Positions 41,210 to 49,559 are shown, counted from the first letter of the stretch. The stretch: DNA of 64,000 nucleotides from Streptomyces chattanoogensis (GCF_001294335.1 NZ_LGKG01000144.1:1-64000), one strand, 5' to 3'. Made by a program: numbers and translations. The notes: a model not told the origin generated them from the sequence alone.

Positions 41210-42925
41210 GTGGCTGACGAGAGAGCTGGCCGAGACGACGTCACACGCTCGCAGCGGAGCGCGCTGCCGGATGACCTGCAGGAGGGCCTCCAGGCGGTGG
41301 AACAGGGCACTGGCAGACCGGCCCGTCTCCTGCTCGAAGCCGTGCTGGACGTGGGACGGGGGCTGGAGCTGTCGCAGGTGCTGCGCAGCATCGTCGAGGC
41401 CGCTGTCGTCCTGGTGGACGCCGAGTACGGGGCGCTCGGGGTGATCGGGGAGGACTTCCAACTCACCCAATTCCTGACCGCCGGGATCTCCGAGGAGGAG
41501 GCCGAGGCCATCGGTCACCTCCCGGCCGGGCACGGGATTCTGGGTGAGCTGATCCGCCATCCGGTACCGCTACGCCTGACCGAAATGAGTGAGCACCCTG
41601 CGTCATACGGATTGCCGCCGCATCACCCGCCGATGCACTCGTTCCTCGGTGTGCCGATCCGGATCAGCGACGAGGTCTTCGGCAATCTCTACCTCACTGA
41701 GAAACGGGGCGGCAGGGAATTCGATGCCGAGGACGAGACCGTACTGTCGACGCTGGCGGTGGCCGCCGGTGTGGCCATCGAGCATGCCCGTCTGTACGAA
41801 GAAGCTCGCTACCGGCAACAGTGGTTGGAGGCCAACGGTGAAATCGTCGCCGGTCTGCTGCCCGGTGCGGGCGAGACCGACGTCCTCACCATGATTGTCG
41901 GCCATGCTGTGCGTATTCTCTCCGCCGATCTCGGCGTGCTGGCGCTGCCCATCGACGGCGACAGCTTGAGTATGGCGCTCGCCGTGGGCGTGGATGCCGA
42001 GGCGCACCACGGCCTGGTCCTGCCCCGCCAGGGATCGTTCGTCGGGGCGGCTCTCGACATGCGGGGTCCCTTGATCAGCCTTGATGTCGAGCACGACCCC
42101 AGAATCACCGTCGGCCCGCCCCGCTGGGCAGGACTGGGGCCCGCGGTCGCCGTACCGATGATTACCGGCGAGCGGGTGCGCGGTGTGCTGTTGCTGGCCC
42201 GGCTCCACGGCCGCGCTCCGTTCACCGAGCCGGAGACCGCGCCGCTGCTGACGTTCGCAGGTCAAGGGGCCCTCGCCATGGAGATGGCCGACCAACGCCA
42301 AGACGCCGAACAGCTGGCTCTGCTCAAGGACCATGAGCGCATCGCGCGTGACCTGCACGATCTGGCCATTCAACGGCTCTTCGCCACCGGCATGACGCTG
42401 CAGAGCGCACTGCGTTTTGTCGATCATCCCCAGGCCAGTGAACGCCTGCTCCGGGCGGTGGACGATCTGGATGAGACGATCAAAATCATCCGGTCCACCA
42501 TCTTCGGCCTCCGCGCCCACGGCTCCGGCCGGGCCGCGCAGGGCCTGCGGTCCCGCACGGTCACTGCGGTGGAACAGGCGGCCCGCACGCTGGGGTTCAC
42601 ACCGTCCCTGCGCATGGAGGGCCTCCTCGACACGGATGTGCCGGCGGAGATCGCCGACCATGTGCTGGCCGTGCTCGGCGAGGCGCTGTCCAATACCGCG
42701 CGGCATGCTCACGCCAGTGCGGCAGATGTGTCCTTGACCGTCCGCGACCGGGCGGTGACGGTGACGGTCGAGGACAACGGCGAGGGCGTCCCGCGAGACG
42801 GTCGGCGCAGCGGTTTGAACAACCTGGCCAAACGTGCGGAGAGCATGGGGGGCGAGATGGCTGTCGACGCGCCCTCGGCAGGTGGCACCCGCCTGGTGTG
42901 GCGTGTACCCCTGCCCGCGGAGTGA
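41210..42925 (+). CDS. osdK: DevS/DosT-like (OsdK-like) GAF sensor histidine kinase
   Basis: A 571-residue soluble kinase. GAF-A (residues about 45-200) holds HPASYGLPPHHPPMHSFLGV, the segment that carries the heme-ligand His in mycobacterial DevS/DosT, and VFGNLYLTEKRGG. GAF-B spans about 220-365. The HisKA_3 domain has ERIARDLHDLAIQRLFATGM (phosphoacceptor His), and the ATPase domain has NTARHAHASA and VEDNGEGVPRDG. It probably senses O2/NO/CO or redox through heme and phosphorylates the adjacent response regulator. GTG 41210 is chosen for its GGAGGG 4 nt upstream; longer in-frame starts reach 40961 but add unstructured sequence. Confidence 0.88.
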   Translation: MADERAGRDDVTRSQRSALPDDLQEGLQAVEQGTGRPARLLLEAVLDVGRGLELSQVLRSIVEAAVVLVDAEYGALGVIGEDFQLTQFLTAGISEEEAEAIGHLPAGHGILGELIRHPVPLRLTEMSEHPASYGLPPHHPPMHSFLGVPIRISDEVFGNLYLTEKRGGREFDAEDETVLSTLAVAAGVAIEHARLYEEARYRQQWLEANGEIVAGLLPGAGETDVLTMIVGHAVRILSADLGVLALPIDGDSLSMALAVGVDAEAHHGLVLPRQGSFVGAALDMRGPLISLDVEHDPRITVGPPRWAGLGPAVAVPMITGERVRGVLLLARLHGRAPFTEPETAPLLTFAGQGALAMEMADQRQDAEQLALLKDHERIARDLHDLAIQRLFATGMTLQSALRFVDHPQASERLLRAVDDLDETIKIIRSTIFGLRAHGSGRAAQGLRSRTVTAVEQAARTLGFTPSLRMEGLLDTDVPAEIADHVLAVLGEALSNTARHAHASAADVSLTVRDRAVTVTVEDNGEGVPRDGRRSGLNNLAKRAESMGGEMAVDAPSAGGTRLVWRVPLPAE

Positions 42926-42946
42926 CGCGCGCACGCGCCGCACGCC

Positions 42947-43654
42947 TCAGCCGTGGTGCCGGCCGGCCGCCCCGTCCGGCGCCGAGGTTGCCCGGCTGGC
43001 GAGGACGGCCGCCTGGATACGCCGCTCCACGCCGAGTTTGGCCAGCAGGCGAGAGATGTGGTTCTTGATCGTCTTCTCGGAGAGGTAGAGCCGCTTGCCG
43101 ATCTGGCGGTTGGTCAGCCCTTCGCCGATCAGGCCGAGAATCTCCCGTTCCCGCGGGGAGAGGCTCGACAGCGCGTCCGCCTCCGTCTCCTCGCCGGAGT
43201 CCTCACCCCGCAGCGTGTGCATCAGCCGCGCCGTCGTCGCCGGATCCAGCATCGAGCGTCCGGAGGCGACCGTCCGTACCGCGGCGACAAGATCGGCCCC
43301 CTTGATCTCCTTGAGCACATAGCCGGCCGCACCCGCCATGATCGCATCGAGCAGCGCATCGTCGTCGTCGAACGAGGTGAGCATCAGACAGGCCAGGCCC
43401 GGCATGCGCGAGCGCAGCTCCCGGCACACGGAGACCCCGTCGCCGTCCGGCAGCCGCACATCCAGCACCGCGACATCCGGCCGCAGCGCCGGACCACGGG
43501 CGAGCGCATGATTCGCCGTACCGGCATCGCCCACCACCTCGATATCGGGCTCGGCATCGAGGAGGTCCTGCACACCGCGCCGGACCACCTCGTGATCGTC
43601 GAGCAGGAACACGCGGATCGGCCGCTGCGGTGAGAACGCGCCTGGGTCGGTCAT
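42947..43654 (-). CDS. osdR: DevR-like (OsdR-like) response regulator
   Basis: A 235-residue NarL/FixJ regulator. Receiver: [20 protein letters not shown] with acidic DD, phosphoacceptor Asp in [13 protein letters not shown], Thr in [10 protein letters not shown] and Lys in [12 protein letters not shown]. LuxR-type DNA-binding end: [20 protein letters not shown] then [20 protein letters not shown], close to DevR/DosR. Convergent with the sensor kinase, 21 bp apart. Two palindromic boxes (43727, 43781) lie upstream of its ATG, suggesting autoregulation. Confidence 0.9.
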   Translation of the reverse strand: MTDPGAFSPQRPIRVFLLDDHEVVRRGVQDLLDAEPDIEVVGDAGTANHALARGPALRPDVAVLDVRLPDGDGVSVCRELRSRMPGLACLMLTSFDDDDALLDAIMAGAAGYVLKEIKGADLVAAVRTVASGRSMLDPATTARLMHTLRGEDSGEETEADALSSLSPREREILGLIGEGLTNRQIGKRLYLSEKTIKNHISRLLAKLGVERRIQAAVLASRATSAPDGAAGRHHG

Positions 43655-43726
43655 GGTGCCCTCCGGGCTGAGATACGACGTCGGCCCCGCCTACCCCCAT
43701 CGTGGATCGTGACGGACGCGGGCGCG

Positions 43727-43742
43727 AGGGCCGAACGACCCG
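43727..43742. promoter_or_regulatory. OsdR/DevR-like box
   Basis: AGGGCCGAACGACCCG, 72 nt upstream of the response regulator gene. Confidence 0.6.
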
Positions 43743-43780
43743 CGCCTGCCGGACCAGCGCCGGTCGGCCTGTCTCCTGGT

Positions 43781-43796
43781 GGGCCCGTTCGGCCCC
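43781..43796. promoter_or_regulatory. OsdR/DevR-like box
   Basis: GGGCCCGTTCGGCCCC, second site upstream of the response regulator gene, about 54 bp from the first. Confidence 0.6.
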
Positions 43797-43831
43797 TCAC
43801 CCGTGCTCATCGGCGGCGTGTGGGCCGCGGG

Positions 43832-44449
43832 CTATGCAGGCTGTCGGTACGGGGCTTCGTACCGGTGCGTCAGGTGATTGACCACGGCGGTGACGCCGTC
43901 TACCTGCCGCGTCATCCGTACCGCGATGGCAACCGCACCGCTGCTGTCGAGGTGTCCGCTGAGGGTCACGACACCGTCATGGACCGCGACGTCCACGCTC
44001 TGCGGACTCAGCCACAGGGCACGCACCACGATCTCGTCGATCACTTCGTCGCGGATGTCCACGTCGGGCCGGGCGAAGATCCGTAGCACGTCGCGCCGGG
44101 TGACCATGCCGACGAGGCGGGCCTCCTCATCCACCACAGGGAGCCGCTCGACGCCGCTGGTGCTCATGAGGCGGGCCGCACGCACCACAGAGTCGTCCGC
44201 CCGGACCGTAAGCGCCGGAGCGGACATCACCGCACCGGCGGTGGGTGTGCCGTCTGCGGCTGTCGCTCGCCGTGCGCGCTTGAGGTCCGTCGCGGAGACG
44301 ACGCCGATCACCCTGTCCTCGGCATCCACCACGGGCAGGCCGTTGATGTCGTACTCCGCCAGCCACCGCGCCACCTCGTCGGCCGGTGTCCCGCTCAGCG
44401 CGCTGACGACCTCATCGGTCATCACGCTCCCGACCCATCGGCGTTTCAT
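43832..44449 (-). CDS. CBS-BON protein
   Basis: A 205-residue protein with two CBS motifs (VGSVMTDEVVSALSGTPADE / INGLPVVDAEDRVIGVVSAT and AGAVMSAPALTVRADDSVVR / VERLPVVDEEARLVGMVTRR) and a C-terminal BON domain (VDVAVHDGVVTLSGHLDSSG). The BON module usually binds lipids or hydrophobic ligands; CBS pairs bind adenylates. ATG 44449. Directly downstream of the GNAT gene with a 31-bp gap and no box of its own, so probably in the same transcript. Confidence 0.92.
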   Translation of the reverse strand: MKRRWVGSVMTDEVVSALSGTPADEVARWLAEYDINGLPVVDAEDRVIGVVSATDLKRARRATAADGTPTAGAVMSAPALTVRADDSVVRAARLMSTSGVERLPVVDEEARLVGMVTRRDVLRIFARPDVDIRDEVIDEIVVRALWLSPQSVDVAVHDGVVTLSGHLDSSGAVAIAVRMTRQVDGVTAVVNHLTHRYEAPYRQPA

Positions 44450-44480
44450 CTCGTTCCCGCTCTCAGCTCGTGTCCCCGCC

Positions 44481-45197
44481 TCATGGGAGACGGCGCAGGT
44501 AGGGGGCACGGCCGCGGCGCGGCAGCAGGCGTACCCGGGCATCGACGACGGTGATTCCGTCCGGTCCGGCGATGGCCGGATTGCACTCGGCCTCGGCCGG
44601 CTCGGTCCGGCCGTCACCTTCCCGCCACTGCAGAAGGCCGTTGCTGCTGACGTCCCGTTTGTCGCCGAGCGAGACGAAGCGGGACATGCCGATGCCCGGA
44701 CGGGAGAGGCCGTCGAGGAACGCGATACCCACCCCGCCGGACTGCACGACCACCCCCGCCGTGCTGAGGTGGTTGTCGGCGAGTACGTCGGCGGTGAAGG
44801 CCGTGATCCCCTTCTCGCGGGCGGTGTGGACGAGGCGTTCCAGCAGCAGGGTGCCCACGCCTCGGTGGTGGAAGTCGTCGGCGACCGCCAGGGCGGTCTC
44901 GGCGGAGCAGGGGTCGTCGAGGGTCTCGTACTCGGCGACGCCCACCAGCCGGTCACCTTGCACGGCGACCAGGGTGCGGTGTCCGGGGGCAGGAGGGCCG
45001 CAGAGCCGGTCGGCGGCCTGCCCGCCGGATCGGCGGCCTGCCGCGAAGAATCTGCTGCGCAGGTTGTCGAGGGACATCTCGTCGTAGAGACGGAGCACCC
45101 GTCCGCGGTCTTCCGGGCACGCGGGGCGCGACCGGACCGTACTTCCGTCGGCGAGCAGCGCGCAGACCTCGCGCGTACGGGGTGCGGTGTGTGCCAT
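44481..45197 (-). CDS. GNAT acetyltransferase fused to shrunken acyl-CoA-ligase pieces
   Basis: A 238-residue protein. Residues about 10-165 form a GNAT domain (acetyl-CoA motif VADDFHHRGVGTLLLERLVH). It continues VVVQSGGVGIAFLDGLSRPG then MSRFVSLGDKRDVSSNGLLQ, which belongs to the CoA-ligase domain, and ends ECNPAIAGPDGITVVDARVR, which belongs to the far C-terminus of the ATP-grasp domain. In full-length Pat-type protein acetyltransferases these parts are separated by several hundred residues. Large in-frame deletions have produced a compact chimera that is still open. ATG 45197; boxes at 45258 and 45280 upstream. Confidence 0.8.
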   Translation of the reverse strand: MAHTAPRTREVCALLADGSTVRSRPACPEDRGRVLRLYDEMSLDNLRSRFFAAGRRSGGQAADRLCGPPAPGHRTLVAVQGDRLVGVAEYETLDDPCSAETALAVADDFHHRGVGTLLLERLVHTAREKGITAFTADVLADNHLSTAGVVVQSGGVGIAFLDGLSRPGIGMSRFVSLGDKRDVSSNGLLQWREGDGRTEPAEAECNPAIAGPDGITVVDARVRLLPRRGRAPYLRRLP

Positions 45198-45257
45198 CGC
45201 GGCGCCCTTCCTCAAGGACCGGACTCTCACGATGTGCTGTCGTGCCCTTGCCCCACC

Positions 45258-45273
45258 AGGGCCGTCCGGTGCT
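45258..45273. promoter_or_regulatory. OsdR/DevR-like box (half-conserved)
   Basis: AGGGCCGTCCGGTGCT, 60 nt upstream of the GNAT gene. Confidence 0.45.
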
Positions 45274-45279
45274 GCGGTC

Positions 45280-45295
45280 GGGGCCGACCGGCCCC
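45280..45295. promoter_or_regulatory. OsdR/DevR-like box
   Basis: GGGGCCGACCGGCCCC, with perfectly paired outer half-sites, 82 nt upstream of the GNAT gene. Confidence 0.65.
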
Positions 45296-45375
45296 GCCAC
45301 GCAGGCCCCAGCGTGCCGCCGGCCCGGCTGCTGGGACATCGGCGCACTCATCCCTCCGATCCCCGGTGGTGGCGC

Positions 45376-46059
45376 TCAGAGTTCCGGCCCTGTCGCCTGC
45401 GGCCCGGCAGGGGTCGGGACAGTCCCGGTGACGTCGACGGTGACGTCCACGACACCCTCGACCGCCCGCACCAGGCGCGCCGCGACAGCCACGAGCGGCC
45501 GGTCGCGGATCGGGCCGCTGAGGGTGACCACCCCATCGGTGACGCCGACCGCCACCTCATCCGAGGATGCGGGGAAGAGCCGGCCGATCTCCGCGCGCAC
45601 CTCCGCCGCCAGGTCCTCGTCGGAGCGCAGGAACACCTTCAGCAGGTCGGAGCGGCTGACGATGCCCTGCAGCATCCCCGCACTGTCGACCACGGGAAGC
45701 CGTTTCACGGACTTGAAGGCCATCGTCCGCGCCGCCTGGGCGAGGGTGTCGCCGGCGTGCGCTGTCAGGGCGGGCGCGCTCATCAGCTCCCCCGCGGTCA
45801 GGGCACCGGCCTTGCGGACATCGTCCAGCCGGTGCAGCTGCTCCATGCGGCTGGGATCCGACTCCCGGAACTCTTCCTTCGGCAGCAGATCGGCCTCGGA
45901 CACCACTCCGATCACCCGGCCCTCCCCGGCGAGCACAGGCAAGGCGCTGACCTTCCACTGCTCCATGGTCTCGACGATCTCCTTGAAGCGGGCTTCCTGG
46001 CCGATCGCGACCACGGTCCGAGTCATCACATCGCTGACGGTGTAGGGAGTGTGATGCAT
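45376..46059 (-). CDS. CBS-BON protein (tandem paralogue A)
   Basis: A 227-residue protein with two CBS motifs (VSDVMTRTVVAIGQEARFKE / VSALPVLAGEGRVIGVVSEA and AGELMSAPALTAHAGDTLAQ / VKRLPVVDSAGMLQGIVSRS) and a BON domain (VAVGVTDGVVTLSGPIRDRP). ATG 46059 follows GAGGAGG. Same length and about the same sequence as the next gene upstream, so the two arose by tandem duplication. A perfect palindromic box lies 77 nt upstream. Confidence 0.93.
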   Translation of the reverse strand: MHHTPYTVSDVMTRTVVAIGQEARFKEIVETMEQWKVSALPVLAGEGRVIGVVSEADLLPKEEFRESDPSRMEQLHRLDDVRKAGALTAGELMSAPALTAHAGDTLAQAARTMAFKSVKRLPVVDSAGMLQGIVSRSDLLKVFLRSDEDLAAEVRAEIGRLFPASSDEVAVGVTDGVVTLSGPIRDRPLVAVAARLVRAVEGVVDVTVDVTGTVPTPAGPQATGPEL

Positions 46060-46136
46060 GACGCCTCCTCGGCAGGACTGCTCTCGCACGGCCGTGGTGA
46101 CATCTCCAGCCTGCGGTCACCGGTCCGCAACAGGCA

Positions 46137-46152
46137 GGGGCCGTCCGGCCCC
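46137..46152. promoter_or_regulatory. OsdR/DevR-like box
   Basis: GGGGCCGTCCGGCCCC, 77 nt upstream of the CBS-BON gene at 46059; identical to the box of its paralogue. Confidence 0.7.
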
Positions 46153-46360
46153 ACCCCGCGCCGATCGGCCGGTTCCTGGGCACGCCACGCGGTCGTCCCC
46201 CTCATCCGTGCGCCTGGCACGGGAATGGCGGCCCTCTTCGCATGTACCGCACGCAAGGCCGGAGGCAGCGTCTGTGACTCCAAACGGCCGCGGCCCCTGG
46301 GCGCTGCGGCCACGTCCGGATCCGGGCGGTGCGACGGATCAACCCTTGCGTGCCGGCAGC

Positions 46361-47044
46361 TCAGATATTGCGGCCCACCGACCGCTCAGGCCGTGCGGTC
46401 GCCGGGCCGGTCACATCGAACTCCACGTCCACCACGCCCTCGACCGCCCGCACCAGACGTGCGATCACGGGCACGAGGGAGGTGTCCCGGACCCGGCCTC
46501 TGAGGGTGACAACCCCGTCGGCGACCGTGACCTGCAGATCCCTGGCCGGTGCCGCGAACAGCGTGCCGACGACGTTCCGGCGGACTTCCTCCGCGAGGTC
46601 CTCGTCCGAGCGCAGGAAGACCTTCAGCAGATCGGCGCGGCTGACGATGCCCACCAGCGCCCCGTGCCCGTCCACCACCGGCAGTCGTTTGACGGACTCT
46701 CGTGCCATTACCCGCGCCGCCTGCGAGAGCGTGGCATCGGCGCGCACGGTGTGGGCAGGGCTGGTCATCAGCTCCCCCGCCGTGACCGCCTCCGCCCTGT
46801 GCACGTCGTCGACCCGCCGCAGCTGCTCCAGACGGTCGGGGTCCGACTCCCGGAATTCCTCCTTCGGCAGCAGATCCGCCTCGGAGACCACGCCGACCAC
46901 CCGCCCCTCCCCCGCCAGGACCGGCAGCGCGCTGACCTTCCAGCGCTCCATGGTCTCCACGACCTCCTTGAACCGCGCCCCCCGGTCGACCGCAGCCACG
47001 GTCTCGGTCATCACATCCCTGACGATGTGCGGAGTGTTCAGCAT
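46361..47044 (-). CDS. CBS-BON protein (tandem paralogue B)
   Basis: A 227-residue protein closely matching paralogue A: VRDVMTETVAAVDRGARFKE / VSALPVLAGEGRVVGVVSEA, AGELMTSPAHTVRADATLSQ / VKRLPVVDGHGALVGIVSRA, BON domain LQVTVADGVVTLRGRVRDTS. ATG 47044 is preferred to the earlier start at 47062 because GAGGAGG precedes it. Box 81 nt upstream. Confidence 0.93.
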   Translation of the reverse strand: MLNTPHIVRDVMTETVAAVDRGARFKEVVETMERWKVSALPVLAGEGRVVGVVSEADLLPKEEFRESDPDRLEQLRRVDDVHRAEAVTAGELMTSPAHTVRADATLSQAARVMARESVKRLPVVDGHGALVGIVSRADLLKVFLRSDEDLAEEVRRNVVGTLFAAPARDLQVTVADGVVTLRGRVRDTSLVPVIARLVRAVEGVVDVEFDVTGPATARPERSVGRNI

Positions 47045-47125
47045 GGTGCCTCCTCGGTGCACGGACCGGCGTCACGTGGCCGTTGTGACGCCTCCAGCGT
47101 GAGATGCGCCGGGCGCAACCGGACA

Positions 47126-47141
47126 GGGGCCGTCCGGCCCC
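47126..47141. promoter_or_regulatory. OsdR/DevR-like box
   Basis: GGGGCCGTCCGGCCCC, 81 nt upstream of the CBS-BON gene at 47044. Confidence 0.7.
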
Positions 47142-47440
47142 TTCCCCCTGCCGGTCGGCCGGGTGACCGGCTCCGGTGCCCTGGAGGAGCCAGGCGAACA
47201 TGCCCACTTCCGTAACCCGGCAGGACGGGCACTGACCCTGCGCGTCACCGGGAAGCGACCCGATCCGCCACGCGTACGGTGTCGTCCGCCCGCATGACGG
47301 AACCATCACTCCCTCCTCATCCTCCGCACTGGGCTCACTCAGAGGTGGCGCCCGCGCCTGTGCTGCGGAGGAGTCGGCCTACGCGGCGACCCTCCGGTGG
47401 GTTGTTGCCAGCGCCCACACATCACCGACCTGATCAGCGG
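47142..47440. other. Intergenic region without a gene
   Basis: Separates the dormancy block from the patatin gene. No coding frame or clear hairpin was seen. Confidence 0.4.
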
Positions 47441-48289
47441 TCAGCCCGCGTCGGCTTCTGCCCTCCACATGGAGCGGAGTTGCGCGTCGACGGCGCCCGC
47501 CTGGCGAAGACCCGCTTGGTAGGCCGGTTCCCAGGCTGCCAGGTCGCCCATGTCCGAGCCGAAAGCGCGCACCGAGGCCGGATCGGGGCCGATGGTCACC
47601 ACGGTGCCTGCCCCCACGGCCGCCAGCTGCTGGTTGAGTGGCTCCCGGGGAAACAGGTGGGCCATCGGCTCGACCACGACCAGCGTGCGGGCTCCAACGG
47701 CGAGATCGGCGTTGGGGCCCGCACGCAGCGCACCGTCCATGTACCGCCGGCCGTCGATGGCAACGGGCGGCGCGGCCCCGGGGAAGGCGCTGCTCGCTGC
47801 CACCGCGTGCACCAACGGCACGCCGCTGTCGCGGTCCCACACCACGGGCTCACCGGTGGTTGCGTCCACGGCGGTGATCAGCAGTCGCCGCTCCGGCCAC
47901 GCGTCCGCACCGATCAAGGCGGCGCGCCCCGCGATCAGCGCCTCCTCGGCCTGGAGGTCGGTGCTGTCGAGCGCGAGCCGGCCGACGCGACGCCTGGCCT
48001 CGCCGGGTCCCAGGCTGCGGTCGCCGAGTACGGCGAACACCTCGCCCGTCCGCCGGGGGTCCACCTCGAGCCGGTGAGCCGGCTGGCGGGCCGTCGTCGC
48101 GAGCCGCCCCGGGTCCTGGCCGGTGGCGAGTAGCGCTGCGACGATGGCGCCGGCCGACGTCCCGACGATCAGGTCGGCTTCGCCCAGGTCCACGCCATCG
48201 CGCCGCAATCCGTGGGCCAGCCCTGCCATCCAGGCGGTGCCGACGTGACTCCCAGGGCCCAGGACGAGTGCTCGGTCGAAGGTGTGCAA
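47441..48289 (-). CDS. Patatin-like phospholipase
   Basis: A 282-residue protein with the patatin catalytic elements: oxyanion loop LGPGSHVGTAWMAGLAHGL, nucleophile elbow VGTSAGAIVAALLATG (Ser in G-x-S-x-G) and the Asp of the dyad in YMDGALRAGPNADL. Predicted cytoplasmic acyl hydrolase. The start appears to be TTG at 48289, giving MHTFDRALVLGPG, with GAGGGGAGA upstream; no ATG or GTG is available in the right place. Divergent from a TetR regulator with a shared operator-like dyad. Confidence 0.88.
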   Translation of the reverse strand: MHTFDRALVLGPGSHVGTAWMAGLAHGLRRDGVDLGEADLIVGTSAGAIVAALLATGQDPGRLATTARQPAHRLEVDPRRTGEVFAVLGDRSLGPGEARRRVGRLALDSTDLQAEEALIAGRAALIGADAWPERRLLITAVDATTGEPVVWDRDSGVPLVHAVAASSAFPGAAPPVAIDGRRYMDGALRAGPNADLAVGARTLVVVEPMAHLFPREPLNQQLAAVGAGTVVTIGPDPASVRAFGSDMGDLAAWEPAYQAGLRQAGAVDAQLRSMWRAEADAG

Positions 48290-48307
48290 GGTGATCTCCC
48301 CTCGTTA

Positions 48308-48347
48308 TTGAAACAGTCGTACCATATACTCGCTGATGCTGTTTCAA
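48308..48347. promoter_or_regulatory. Candidate TetR operator
   Basis: TTGAAACAG (48308-48316) and CTGTTTCAA (48339-48347) are a perfect 9-bp inverted repeat, flanking a TATACT -10-like element, between the divergent patatin and tetR genes. Confidence 0.6.
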
Positions 48348-48374
48348 CTCCGAGTCGCTGACAGGAGATCCACC

Positions 48375-48935
48375 GTGGGGCGACCCGCTGATCCCGCCCG
48401 TCGCGAGCGCACGCTGGCGCAGGCGACCGACTATGTGCTGGCGCACGGCTTGGCCGGGCTGAGCCTGCGGCCATTGGCCGCAGCCCTCGACACCAGCCCA
48501 CGGATGCTGCTCTACGACTTCGGCAGCAAACAGGAGTTGGTCGCTGCGGTCCTCGCCGAGGCCCGTCGCCGAGGTGCGGTGCGCCTGGCCGAGCACCTTC
48601 CGCCAAAGACCGGCTCTGTGCAAGAGCGGCTGCAGAGCATCTGGGCGTGGATCAGCGCAGACGAACGTGCGCCGTTCGTCCGGCTGTTCTTCGAGGTGCA
48701 TGCCGACGGACTGGTTCACCCCGAGACCTATCCCGACCGGGGCGAGGCGATCACGGACTGGTTCGACACGCTCGGCGCCACCTTCCGCGACGTCTCCACC
48801 GGTCCCGACGACACCGTCACGCCCACGTTGGTCATGGCCGTTGTCCGGGGTCTGCTGTTCGATCTCACAGCTACCGGCGACCGCCACCGCACCGATCGTG
48901 CGCTGGACCGCTTCGCAGAACTCCTGAACCGCTGA
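48375..48935 (+). CDS. TetR-family transcriptional regulator
   Basis: A 186-residue protein: DNA-binding helices RRERTLAQATDYVLAHGLAG, LSLRPLAAALDTSPRMLLYD, FGSKQELVAAVLAEARRRG, followed by an all-helical ligand domain. GTG 48375 with AGGAG 7 nt upstream is favoured over the ATG at 48336, which would lie in the operator. Likely represses itself and the divergent lipase gene. Confidence 0.92.
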   Translation: MGRPADPARRERTLAQATDYVLAHGLAGLSLRPLAAALDTSPRMLLYDFGSKQELVAAVLAEARRRGAVRLAEHLPPKTGSVQERLQSIWAWISADERAPFVRLFFEVHADGLVHPETYPDRGEAITDWFDTLGATFRDVSTGPDDTVTPTLVMAVVRGLLFDLTATGDRHRTDRALDRFAELLNR

Positions 48936-48940
48936 CCGGT

Positions 48941-48960
48941 CCTGGCAAGGTTTTGCCAGG
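48941..48960 (+). terminator. Hairpin after the tetR-like gene
   Basis: CCTGGCAA / TTGCCAGG perfect 8-bp stem with a GGTT loop, 5 bp after the stop codon. Confidence 0.75.
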
Positions 48961-49088
48961 GTGGCACCACGCCGGGAAAGGACAGAAGCCGGCCCAATGC
49001 CAGGGCCGGGAACACCGCCGAGCCGGAGCGATGCCGCGATCGCATCGGACGGGCCGATGGTCGGTTTCGCCCCAGAGTTGGCGTCTGG

Positions 49089-49245
49089 TCACGGGCGGCG
49101 CTTCGGGCGTTCGTCCCATCGGTGGGTCGTCCATGCCCGACGGATCAGGCTCCGTACCGCGATGACGGTGTCGGTGAGGCCGAAGAAGGCATCGATGACG
49201 GAGTCGCGGCGCTCGTAGCAGCGCGCAAGGCGGTGGAAAGCGTTC
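49089..49245 (-). pseudogene. IS5-family transposase C-terminal fragment
   Basis: Reads NAFHRLARCYERRDSVIDAF then GLTDTVIAVRSLIRRAWTTH, the same C-terminal region as the remnant at 5325-5878, ending at a normal stop. Upstream sequence is replaced by a different element. Confidence 0.85.
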
Positions 49246-49249
49246 TGGC

Positions 49250-49520
49250 TCGGGGATGACCTGCTGGCGCAGGTTGCGGGACTGGACAACGCCGGGGTGT
49301 GGCAGCGGTGGCACGAATTGCTGCCGGCTGAGTTGCGGGCGGCCGATCGCCTGGATTTGTCGCGGGCGTGATCGACAGCTCCCGTGCCCGGGCGCTCAAG
49401 GGCGGCCCAAATCCGGACGGACTCCGGTCGACCGGGAACGTCCGGGCTCCAGGTACCACGTGGTCTGCAATGCCACCGGCACCCCCGCGGTCGGCGCTGC
49501 TGTTCTGGCTGCCGCTTCAC
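49250..49520 (+). pseudogene. Second IS5-like transposase fragment, opposite strand
   Basis: One frame reads AGVWQRWHELLPAELRAADR then LDLSRA-stop; the next frame continues VIDSSRARALKGGPNPDGLR. Together they match the middle part of an IS5-type transposase (catalytic Asp region) with a frameshift. Confidence 0.75.
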
Positions 49521-49546
49521 CAACTCGAGGCATGGTTGCCGACTGC

Positions 49547-49559
49547 TACGCTCGCGATC
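49547..49559 (+). promoter_or_regulatory. Probable leaderless promoter -10 element
   Basis: TACGCT (49547-49552) fits TANNNT and lies 7 nt before the ATG at 49560. Confidence 0.4.
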
